A stretch of 44,199 nucleotides of DNA, from positions 1 through 44,199 of the forward strand of contig CAZWYL010000006.1 in NCBI GenBank assembly GCA_964638225.1, written 5' to 3'. Below are positions 38,116 to 43,870 of this stretch, one piece after another. Source of the DNA: WJKK01 sp964638225 (GTDB lineage Bacteria > Patescibacteriota > WWE3 > UBA101185 > UBA10185). Within the stretch, counting starts at the first letter, position 1. Every line of letters begins with the position of its first letter. Below the pieces are notes generated by a model. It did not search any database and was not told the DNA's origin. It saw only the letters and a program-made list of their open reading frames with translations. A program made the translations under genes and the position numbers.

Positions 38116-38210
38116 AAAAGCTTTCGCTCCGCGAAACTTTTTGGGCCAACATAAATACGAAGCGGTTAGCAAGCATTTTGTTGCGCCCGAAGGAAGGGCT
38201 TAGCACTTCC
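38113..38210 (+). repeat. Three-hairpin module at the 3' end of tmRNA
   Basis: Hairpin A starts at the tmRNA CCA itself: CCAAAAAG-c-TTTCGC with GCGAAACTTTTTGG (38113-38144). Hairpin 2 runs from GGGCCAACATAAAT to ATTTTGTTGCGCCC (38143-38188): CAACA/TGTTG, bulged T, AAAT/ATTT, and outer GGGC/GCCC. Hairpin B is GGAAG-g-GC/GC-a-CTTCC with loop TTA (38192-38210). Confidence 0.85.
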
Positions 38211-38299
38211 TGAGTATTTTGATATGCTCGATGTCTTTCCTTGAGAAAATAATAAAAAATTACTTGGAGATTTCATCGTTAAGAGATATCATTTAAACT

Positions 38300-38845
38300 A
38301 TGTCACTCAGCTATCTGAATTTCCTATTCCTTATCGTATTTCTTATAATGGGAGGGCTTCTTCTTGCATTTCACATATACAAAGAAATCAACCGGAAGAA
38401 AAATGAGGGTGCCTACTATCTTCCTTGTACTAATAAACACCTAGAAGCTATAATCGAGTTCCTAGATGGAAAAAAGGCGGGTAAATTAGTAGATCTTGGA
38501 TCCGGTGACGGGAAAATCATTATCCGCCTAGCTAAGGAAGGTTATAAAATCACGGGTTACGAGATAAGTCCACTTTTGAAATTTATCTCACAAATAAAAA
38601 TTGTACTTTCTGGTCAAAGGTCCGGGGCCGAGGTCATCAGAAAGAACTTCTGGAACGAGGATCTATCAGAATACAGCACAGTTATATTTTACGGAATTGA
38701 CTACATGATGGAAAAATTAAGAGAGAAGTTACGTAATGAACTGAAGGAAGATTCGAAAATAATATCCATAAGGTTTAAGTTCAAAAATCTCGAACCGACA
38801 CAATCAAAAAATAACGTCCATTTGTATTTACGTGATAAAATATAG
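38300..38845 (+). CDS. Membrane-anchored class I methyltransferase (FAM173/ATPSC-KMT-like)
   Basis: 181 residues. One N-terminal membrane segment (about 7-25), then a Rossmann methyltransferase: LVDLGSGDGKIIIRLA (motif I), ITGYEISPLLKFI (motif II), and STVIFYGIDYMMEKLREKLR...IISIRFKF. This pattern, anchor plus DLGSGDG, resembles FAM173-type protein lysine methyltransferases; the target is unknown here. TATCAT lies 7 nt before the ATG. Confidence 0.7.
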   Translation: MSLSYLNFLFLIVFLIMGGLLLAFHIYKEINRKKNEGAYYLPCTNKHLEAIIEFLDGKKAGKLVDLGSGDGKIIIRLAKEGYKITGYEISPLLKFISQIKIVLSGQRSGAEVIRKNFWNEDLSEYSTVIFYGIDYMMEKLREKLRNELKEDSKIISIRFKFKNLEPTQSKNNVHLYLRDKI

Positions 38846-38861
38846 CGTGCTAGAGGAATCT

Positions 38862-38950
38862 GGAGGGTTGGCAGAGTGGTAATGCAGCGGCTTGCTAAGC
38901 CGTCACCGTTTAAACGCGGTGCGTGGGTTCAAATCCCGCACCCTCCGCCA
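38862..38950 (+). tRNA. tRNA-Ser (anticodon GCT)
   Basis: A class II cloverleaf with long variable arm: acceptor GGAGGGT/ACCCTCC, anticodon stem CGGCT-type with loop reading TTGCTAA, T-arm GTGGGTTCAAATCCCGC, G discriminator and encoded CCA. The anticodon GCT reads AGC/AGU. A three-hairpin module starts at its CCA. Confidence 0.93.
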
Positions 38951-39042
38951 GACATGTTCGTACTCGAGCCTGTCTGGGCCAACGACAATTCGAGCAGAGC
39001 GGGAATTTCGTTGCACCTAACAAGTAGCATAGCTACTTGTTA
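38948..39042 (+). repeat. Three-hairpin module at the 3' end of tRNA-Ser(GCT)
   Basis: Hairpin A: CCAGACA with TGTCTGG (38948-38977), starting at the CCA. Hairpin 2: CAACG-ac-AATTC with GAATT-t-CGTTG (38980-39013); the inner stem bases differ from other copies but still pair. Hairpin B: TAACAAGTAGC with GCTACTTGTTA and triloop ATA (39018-39042), a perfect 11-bp stem. Confidence 0.85.
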
Positions 39043-39116
39043 CACTTTGGCTCGGGACTAGTCATTTCTAAAGTCGAGTTGTCAAAACCCACAAACTCAA
39101 CTAAAATGAATCCAAT

Positions 39117-39698
39117 ATGGAAATAAAAGATATAACAAACTTCTTAGGAATTACTGATACAAAGTCAAAAGAACCTACGCCTGCCGATAATCCAGCCTTC
39201 AATATCGAAAAAGCGGAAGAGAAAAAGACACTTCATGAGTGGAAGGCGCCTCTTAGAACCAATTTAAAAGGCTTTGGAGGCAAACTAAAAAAGAATTTAG
39301 TAATAGTCGCTGTTATAGTAGCTCTGTTTCTCCTTTTGATTGGGGAATTCACAATCATACTAGTTATAGCTAGTATCTTCTTCATAGGATACATCCTGTC
39401 CTCTACTCCTTCAGAAGAAGTTACTTACAAAATCACTACACATGGAATAAGTTATGTCGGTCAGTTTTTCTACTGGAATGAGTTGGGAAGCTTTTTTATA
39501 ACAGAAGACGACAATACCGCGGTACTAAATATAGATGTTAAAGATAAAATTCCTGCCAGACTTTTCTTGACAATAAGAGAAGGCGACAAAGAAAAAGTCA
39601 AGGAGGCGTGTAGTAAGTACCTCCCCTACCTAGAAGAAGAGCCAGTGACACTCCTTGACAAAGCCTATCGAAAAATTACCTCTAAATTAGACTTCTAA
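39117..39698 (+). CDS. Two-helix membrane protein, unknown (DUF5673-like tail possible)
   Basis: 193 residues. A charged N-terminal 60 residues, then two adjacent membrane segments (about 60-100: LVIVAVIVALFLLLIG and FTIILVIASIFFIGYI), then a soluble domain with YKITTHGISYVGQFFYWNEL and RLFLTIREGDKEKVKEA, a pattern like PH-type bacterial DUF5673 domains; I am not certain of the family. TAAAAT lies 9 nt before the ATG. Confidence 0.6.
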   Translation: MEIKDITNFLGITDTKSKEPTPADNPAFNIEKAEEKKTLHEWKAPLRTNLKGFGGKLKKNLVIVAVIVALFLLLIGEFTIILVIASIFFIGYILSSTPSEEVTYKITTHGISYVGQFFYWNELGSFFITEDDNTAVLNIDVKDKIPARLFLTIREGDKEKVKEACSKYLPYLEEEPVTLLDKAYRKITSKLDF

Positions 39699-39735
39699 AC
39701 CCAATAAAGATTTATCCTGTAATTAAAGAGAATGG

Positions 39736-39741
39736 TATAAT
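39736..39741 (+). promoter_or_regulatory. -10 box of tRNA-Arg
   Basis: TATAAT preceded by TGG, 29 nt upstream of the tRNA 5' end. No convincing -35. Confidence 0.5.
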
Positions 39742-39770
39742 AGCTGTTGCTGCAGTTAAGAGAAGAACAT

Positions 39771-39846
39771 GCGCCCGTAGTTCAGCGGATAGAACGCAGC
39801 GTTGCGGACGCTGAGGTCGGGGGTTCGAGTCCCTCCGGGCGCGCCA
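39771..39846 (+). tRNA. tRNA-Arg (anticodon GCG)
   Basis: Full cloverleaf: acceptor GCGCCCG/CGGGCGC, D-stem GTTC/GAAC, anticodon stem CAGCG/CGCTG with loop TTGCGGA, T-loop TTCGAGT, G discriminator, encoded CCA. The anticodon is GCG, not the ACG (inosine) used by most bacteria for CGN codons. A three-hairpin module starts at its CCA. Confidence 0.93.
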
Positions 39847-39952
39847 AAAAAGTTAGGCTCTAACTTTTTTGGGCCAATGTAAATGTGAGCATGCTGACGC
39901 GAACATTTCATTGAACTGTCAAATGTAGCAAACAAAGTGAAGCTACTTTGAC
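39844..39952 (+). repeat. Three-hairpin module at the 3' end of tRNA-Arg
   Basis: Hairpin A: CCAAAAAAGTTAG with CTAACTTTTTTGG (39844-39872), loop GCT, starting at the CCA. Hairpin 2: CAATG-t-AAATGT with ACATTT-CATTG (39875-39913) around loop GAGCATGCTGACGCGA. Hairpin B: GTCAAAtGTAGC with GCTACTTTGAC (39918-39952). A further stem AAAATAC/GTATTTT lies downstream. Confidence 0.85.
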
Positions 39953-40033
39953 ACCTAAAATACAAGAGAAAACCTGCCTGCACGGGCAGATAAGTATTTT
40001 AAACTGCAAAAAAAACGCGGCAGCTTTCTTTTC

Positions 40034-40110
40034 GGGCCGTTAGCTCAGATGGCTAGAGCACTACATTCGCATTGTAGAGGTCGTGGGTTCGAATCCCGCA
40101 CGGTCCACCA
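40034..40110 (+). tRNA. tRNA-Ala (anticodon CGC)
   Basis: Full cloverleaf: acceptor GGGCCGT/ACGGTCC, anticodon stem CTACA/TGTAG with loop TTCGCAT, T-loop TTCGAAT, A discriminator, encoded CCA. The anticodon CGC reads GCG. The contig ends exactly at its CCA; the gap of 100 N follows. Confidence 0.94.
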
Positions 40111-40210
40111 NNNNNNNNNNNNNNNNNNNNNNNNNNNNNNNNNNNNNNNNNNNNNNNNNNNNNNNNNNNNNNNNNNNNNNNNNNNNNNNNNNNNNNNNNN
40201 NNNNNNNNNN
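40111..40210. other. Assembly gap (100 N)
   Basis: Exactly 100 unknown bases. The 55 bases before the gap (40056-40110) are identical to the 55 bases after it (40211-40265), so the gap is probably an unmerged contig overlap rather than missing sequence. Confidence 0.95.
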
Positions 40211-40265
40211 GAGCACTACATTCGCATTGTAGAGGTCGTGGGTTCGAATCCCGCACGGTCCACCA
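40211..40265 (+). tRNA. Partial tRNA-Ala (CGC), probably the same gene repeated by the assembly
   Basis: From GAGCACTACATTCGC to the CCA it is identical to the 3' 55 nt of the tRNA at 40034-40110; the 5' part falls in the gap. Either a tandem duplicate or, more likely, the other side of a contig overlap. Confidence 0.8.
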
Positions 40266-40361
40266 TTCAAAATCGCTTCAGCATTTTGAATGGGTTAACG
40301 TAAATACAAACGTAAGTGAGTATTTCGTTATGCCCGGAGCCTCGCTCTGGTGAGGGTGAGC
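40263..40361 (+). repeat. Three-hairpin module at the 3' end of tRNA-Ala(CGC)
   Basis: Hairpin A: CCATTCAAAAT with ATTTTGAATGG (40263-40293), starting at the CCA. Hairpin 2: GGG-tt-AACG-t-AAATAC with GTATTT-CGTT-at-GCCC (40292-40335), a near-ideal copy. Hairpin B is weaker here (CCTC/GAGG and GAGC-type pairings, about 40337-40361). Confidence 0.82.
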
Positions 40362-40457
40362 TAGAATACACCCACGGAGTGCAACTTTCTCTCGCTAACA
40401 AACCCCTTTCCATAACAAATGTAAAAAATCTTAGTGATTGCAGCTATCAATCAATGC

Positions 40458-40463
40458 TATAAT
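40458..40463 (+). promoter_or_regulatory. Extended -10 box of the 40471 gene
   Basis: TGC-TATAAT, 7 nt before ATG 40471. It makes the further upstream in-frame start at 40438 unlikely. Confidence 0.65.
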
Positions 40464-40470
40464 AAATTTA

Positions 40471-41040
40471 ATGGCAGTTTTTACATTAGGAGACAGGCCT
40501 CCAAGAGAAGAATTAGGGATTGGAAGTTTTCTTAACACTATACACGAAGGCCCTATAAAACGTCCGACAGAAGAAAATCACAGCATCGAAAATATAAAAA
40601 AAGCAAAGGAAGAAATCTCTCCGGACAGCAAAGAACACCTCAAAACCAGTGCAATTAAAACTTACCTGGAAATGTGCAAAACACTAACGAGAAACCCCGA
40701 CGAACATAAAACTCAATCCCGAAAATTAAGAAAAGAACTGGGACGATATTTCACACCCGAAGAAACCAACAGTATAACTGCGAATGTAGCCCTGATCCTC
40801 GCCTTGGAAGACTCTGATGAATTTCACGCCTATCTCAATGAAACGGGACAAATAAAAGTAACTAATCCCATCGGAGAAGATCAAGCTCTGGTAGAGTGCC
40901 GAGAAGGCTCGGAAATCAGCATAAAAAGACATACCAACGGTCAGAAAATTGTCTTAGGAGAAGAAAATTACGATATCACAACCGGAGAGCCCTATCTAGG
41001 ATTGGAAGAAAGATTAGAACAGGCTCTACAAAGCCACTAG
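40471..41040 (+). CDS. Soluble protein, unknown function
   Basis: About 189 residues, no membrane segment or signal. It opens MAVFTLGDRPPREELGIG, has a helical middle (about 35-115) and a beta-rich end with EISIKRHTNGQKIVLGEE. I recognise no family. The start is placed 7 nt after TATAAT. Its 3' end overlaps the convergent recombinase gene by 15 bp. Confidence 0.62.
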   Translation: MAVFTLGDRPPREELGIGSFLNTIHEGPIKRPTEENHSIENIKKAKEEISPDSKEHLKTSAIKTYLEMCKTLTRNPDEHKTQSRKLRKELGRYFTPEETNSITANVALILALEDSDEFHAYLNETGQIKVTNPIGEDQALVECREGSEISIKRHTNGQKIVLGEENYDITTGEPYLGLEERLEQALQSH

Positions 41041-41913
41041 CTCAGTCTTCTGCCCGGTTTCTTCCACATCCGCATACTCCATGTACCTTTCAGTAGTAGA
41101 AACCCGCTTGTGGCCTACAACCTTAGAAAGGTAAGCTAAATTTACATCATTTTGCAGCTGCTGAGCAATAAAAGTGTGGCGTAGGTCGTTTACAGTGGCG
41201 TTTTCCACACCAGCTTTCTCAAAATAACGATTCAAAGTAGAGCGAATATTTCTTACCAACATTGGATTGCCTGTTCTTGTAATAAAAAGATAATCACTCT
41301 CTTTGTCAGCTCGATCCTTTTCCATATACTCTTTGATTGCTTCTATAGCCACCTCGTTTAAAGGAACGGTTCTTTCTTCTCTAGAACCTCTGGGGGGGAT
41401 ATATAGATGGGGCCTCTCCCCTTCCTTCAAATCTTCCTCATCCACATTAATATGTTCAAGTTTAATTCCAGCAATCTCAGAAATAGATATCCCGGTCTGT
41501 AAGAAAAGTTCAATTAAAGCGTAGGTTCTTAAATCACTGCGCGCAGCATCTCTTAAAGCACGATACTCAAGCTTGGATAAGATCCTGGGAGGAGAGACTT
41601 CGATTTCAGGGTGCTTTAGGTATTCAGAGACATCTTCTTCTATATAATCTTTTTCTTCCAAAAACCCAAAAAAAGTTTTCGTAGAATTTGTCTTTCGAGA
41701 AATTGTTTTGTTTGTATAACCCTTTTCTTCAAAGTGTTCCATAAACTCTTCCAGATCCTCTAAAGATACGTCCTCAACGTCAATGATGCCCTTATTTCCC
41801 ATAAAGGTTACTAATTGCTCAATATCTTTGCTATAAGCTATCAGAGTGGATTGAGCTCGGCCGAGCTCCTCTAGATAGTCTATAAATTTCTTTCTTGCTT
41901 CTTTTAACATCAT
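41026..41913 (-). CDS. Tyrosine recombinase (XerC/D-like) with altered active site
   Basis: 295 residues, the XerC/D length, with an N-terminal SAM-like domain (about 1-100) and a catalytic domain. The nucleophile Y277 (TTERYMEY), H268 (VGHKRVSTT) and R245 (NDLRHTF) are present. The first catalytic Arg, normally in TGLRxSE, is Ser (TGISISE, S143), and the His three residues before R245 is Asn (N242). Xer proteins resolve chromosome dimers at dif; with these changes strand cleavage may be impaired or supplied by a partner. Two ATGs in tandem (41913 and 41910) could start it. It is the only recombinase in the window and lies among the tRNA-linked repeats. Confidence 0.8.
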   Translation of the reverse strand: MMLKEARKKFIDYLEELGRAQSTLIAYSKDIEQLVTFMGNKGIIDVEDVSLEDLEEFMEHFEEKGYTNKTISRKTNSTKTFFGFLEEKDYIEEDVSEYLKHPEIEVSPPRILSKLEYRALRDAARSDLRTYALIELFLQTGISISEIAGIKLEHINVDEEDLKEGERPHLYIPPRGSREERTVPLNEVAIEAIKEYMEKDRADKESDYLFITRTGNPMLVRNIRSTLNRYFEKAGVENATVNDLRHTFIAQQLQNDVNLAYLSKVVGHKRVSTTERYMEYADVEETGQKTELVAL

Positions 41914-42018
41914 ATAAAATTGCTATCGTATTCTAAGTTGATAAACAAACACATACAGCTGTCCTATAGACTAGCACACGACTTGCGTTTCGTCAACACT
42001 TTAACTACAATAAAGTTG

Positions 42019-42381
42019 ATGAAACTACCTGCCCGGCTAAAATATATTATTCTTACTTTTCTTCTAATTGGGGGAACCCTAAATGCACTCGCGACCACAA
42101 GAAAAATAGTAAAAAGCAGTAGAAGACTTAATGAAGCTGAAGAAAAAGTTTTAGGTTTAAAAGAAGAGAAAGAAAAACTCTTAGAAGATATTAAATACAA
42201 AAGAACCTCTGATTATCTCGAAGAAACAGCGCGAGACAAGCTTAATCTAATAAAGCCTGGAGAGGAAATCTATATCTATCCCAAAGATAAAAAATTCCAT
42301 CAAGAGAACCAAAATAAGCGGTACGAAAATCTTCAAGAAAAACAAAAGCCTATCGATACTTGGATAGAGCTCATTTTTTAG
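42019..42381 (+). CDS. FtsB/DivIC-like septum formation protein
   Basis: About 120 residues. One N-terminal membrane helix (about 8-25), a coiled coil (about 30-65, RRLNEAEEKVLGLKEEKEKL), then DYLEETARDKLNLIKPGEEI, the conserved DivIC/FtsB block. Such proteins bridge FtsL and the septal synthase during division. I start at ATG 42019 because TACAAT lies 7 nt before it and it precedes the membrane helix directly. Confidence 0.82.
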   Translation: MKLPARLKYIILTFLLIGGTLNALATTRKIVKSSRRLNEAEEKVLGLKEEKEKLLEDIKYKRTSDYLEETARDKLNLIKPGEEIYIYPKDKKFHQENQNKRYENLQEKQKPIDTWIELIF

Positions 42382-42400
42382 AACTGATCCTGCTCTCCTT

Positions 42401-42429
42401 TTGACAGTCCGCGCCTTATTTGTTAGGAT
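42401..42429 (+). promoter_or_regulatory. Consensus promoter of initiator tRNA
   Basis: TTGACA (42401-42406), 17-bp spacer, TAGGAT (42424-42429); the tRNA starts 14 nt further on. This is the best -35/-10 pair in the window. Confidence 0.75.
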
Positions 42430-42442
42430 TTTGATTGTTCAA

Positions 42443-42516
42443 CGCGGGGTGGAGGAGTGGTACCTCGTCAGGCTCATAATCTGAAGGCCCTGGTTCGAAT
42501 CCAGGCCCCGCAACCA
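42443..42516 (+). tRNA. Initiator tRNA-fMet (anticodon CAT)
   Basis: CGCGGGG at the 5' end faces CCCCGCA, leaving the unpaired C1-A72 that marks initiators; loop CTCATAA gives anticodon CAT; CCA is encoded. The anticodon stem is TCAGG/TCTGA, so pairs 29-31 are A-U, G-C and G-U instead of three G-C pairs. No three-hairpin module follows. Confidence 0.93.
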
Positions 42517-42549
42517 AATCGACCCTTTATCCAATATCTTTTTTCTTGG

Positions 42550-42555
42550 TATAAT
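42550..42555 (+). promoter_or_regulatory. -10 box of elongator tRNA-Met
   Basis: TATAAT preceded by TTGG, 30 nt upstream of the tRNA. Confidence 0.5.
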
Positions 42556-42585
42556 CCCTATTGCTTTTATTAAAGACACCTGTAT

Positions 42586-42662
42586 GCCAACGTAGCTCAG
42601 GTGGTTAGAGCGGGCGTTTCATAAGCGCCAGGTCCCTGGTTCGAGTCCAGGCGTTGGCACCA
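42586..42662 (+). tRNA. tRNA-Met, elongator (anticodon CAT)
   Basis: Cloverleaf: acceptor GCCAACG/CGTTGGC, D-stem GCTC/GAGC, anticodon stem GGCGT/GCGCC with loop TTCATAA, T-loop TTCGAGT, A discriminator, encoded CCA. A CAT anticodon could also be tRNA-Ile2 (lysidine), but body and D-arm look like elongator Met. It is followed by CCAAAAAGTTTCCGC, like the 5' arm of hairpin A, without a 3' arm. Confidence 0.85.
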
Positions 42663-42696
42663 AAAAGTTTCCGCTTACCCAACAACCTACTTATGC

Positions 42697-42702
42697 TAAA
42701 AT
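42697..42702 (+). promoter_or_regulatory. Extended -10 box of the 42713 gene
   Basis: TATGC-TAAAAT, 10 nt before ATG 42713. Confidence 0.6.
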
Positions 42703-42712
42703 AACTAGCACT

Positions 42713-43555
42713 ATGAAAAAAGCCTTACAAAAACTAAAGAAGGAAGTCTGCAGTATAAAATCTCCCCAGAATATTGAGAATTCGGTAGTAAAGGATTTTC
42801 TTAAGAACACGCAAGTTGCTTTAATGGCGGGAGGTGCGGGGACAAGATTCAGGGAAATTGTGGAGACGGAAGAAACTAACAAAAATGCATATGAACTCCC
42901 CAATGGAGAGACTATGATTGAAAGAGTAGTTAAAATGTACAGAGATGCGGGAATCACGGATTTTGTGGCTCTCGTGTATCATGGGGCAGATTCTGTCGTA
43001 GAAGCTTTAGGGAATGGCGAGAAACTCAGAGTTAATGTTGAATACAGTTATGACCCTGGTAGGCCTGTAGGAAAAGGGGGGGCGGTTTTAAACGCCCTGC
43101 AAAACGGGAGTATAAACAAAGAAAAACACTTAATAGTTCATAATCCCGATGATGTAATAACCAACTTTCAAGAAAAGTTTGTTGATCATATTATCCAAGG
43201 ACATTTGGAAGGTCTGGAAAAAGGGATGGAGGCAACAATTGTTGTTGTGGAGAAAACTCCATATGCATACACAGGAATGGAAATTAAGGAAAATATTATT
43301 GAAGATATAGAAATGTATCCTTTGATACCAATTCCTACTCACATAGGAGTTACAATTTTTTCCCCAAAATCTTTCAGTTATTTTCCGAAACATTTCGATC
43401 TTACCAAAAGGGCGGATTTTGAAATGGTGCTATTTCCCCTCCTTTCGAAAAAGAAAAAACTATATGCAGTAAGTATCCCTAATACCTCCTGGATTGCAGT
43501 TAATAATCTTAAATCGTATAAGAGGTTTGTAGAATATCTTCAGCAAAACGAATAA
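42713..43555 (+). CDS. Sugar-1-phosphate nucleotidyltransferase family protein
   Basis: 280 residues. ALMAGGAGTRFREIV (about 37-51) is the nucleotide-binding loop; NGETMIERVVKMYRDAGITD, RPVGKGGAVLNALQNG and VHNPDDVI follow the NTP_transferase pattern, with the metal Asp in NPDD. The fold activates a sugar phosphate with an NTP. An N-terminal extension of about 35 residues precedes the loop. PVGKGGAV replaces the common LGTAGAL, so the substrate class is uncertain. It probably supplies donors for the glycosyltransferases. Confidence 0.82.
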   Translation: MKKALQKLKKEVCSIKSPQNIENSVVKDFLKNTQVALMAGGAGTRFREIVETEETNKNAYELPNGETMIERVVKMYRDAGITDFVALVYHGADSVVEALGNGEKLRVNVEYSYDPGRPVGKGGAVLNALQNGSINKEKHLIVHNPDDVITNFQEKFVDHIIQGHLEGLEKGMEATIVVVEKTPYAYTGMEIKENIIEDIEMYPLIPIPTHIGVTIFSPKSFSYFPKHFDLTKRADFEMVLFPLLSKKKKLYAVSIPNTSWIAVNNLKSYKRFVEYLQQNE

Positions 43556-43596
43556 ATCAATGATAAAATCATAAGGCTTCTGACGGAGGCTGTTTT

Positions 43597-43687
43597 GGAG
43601 GGATGCGAGAGTGGTCAAATCGGCTCGCCTGGAAAGCGATGCGCTGCGTAAAGCGGCACGGGGGTTCGAGTCCCCCTCCCTCCGCCA
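43597..43687 (+). tRNA. tRNA-Ser (anticodon GGA)
   Basis: Class II cloverleaf: acceptor GGAGGGA/TCCCTCC, anticodon stem CTCGC/GCGAT with loop CTGGAAA, long variable arm, T-arm GGGGGTTCGAGTCCCCC, G discriminator, encoded CCA. The anticodon GGA reads UCC/UCU. A three-hairpin module starts at its CCA. Confidence 0.93.
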
Positions 43688-43778
43688 GCAAAAATCGCGC
43701 AGCACTTTTTGCTGACTCAACGATAATCTGAACGTATGTGAAGATTTCGTTGTGCCCGAATACTTGCGCAGCAAGTAT
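43686..43778 (+). repeat. Three-hairpin module at the 3' end of tRNA-Ser(GGA)
   Basis: Hairpin A: CAGCAAAAA with TTTTTGCTG (43686-43714), including the CA of CCA. Hairpin 2: CAACG-ata-ATCT with AGAT-tt-CGTTG (43718-43752), another compensatory variant. Hairpin B: ATACTTGC with GCAAGTAT and triloop GCA (43760-43778), perfect. Downstream a further nested pair CATAGC/GCTATG and AAAAGCAA/TTGCTTTT fills 43788-43850. Confidence 0.82.
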
Positions 43779-43870
43779 GAGTCGTCGCATAGCAAATCAC
43801 ATCGAAAAAGCAAAGCTACCTTGACGCCTGAAAGCGTTGCTTTTGGCTATGGATTAGTTAACTTTAAAAA

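Noticed and set aside
38113..38144. Hairpin A as nothing more than an ordinary terminator
   Set aside because: Some copies have T-rich 3' arms and may terminate, but others lack a T run, the stem begins exactly at CCA, and two further conserved hairpins follow; termination alone does not explain the module.
38876..39061. Open frame of 61 codons starting inside tRNA-Ser(GCT)
   Set aside because: It translates the tRNA and the following hairpin module.
40049..40303. Open frames running through the N gap
   Set aside because: They are tRNA sequence and unknown bases.
38143..40335. Hairpin 2 as an integron attC site
   Set aside because: Some copies have CAAC...GTTG ends like attC core sites, but the GTTRRRY core is not maintained, the stems are short (about 40 nt), there are no gene cassettes, and the only recombinase is Xer-sized without the integron-integrase extra domain.
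43460..43813. Minus-strand frames over tRNA-Ser(GGA) and the end of the nucleotidyltransferase gene
   Set aside because: They overlap a clear tRNA, a module and a well-supported gene on the other strand; the protein looks like translated tRNA.
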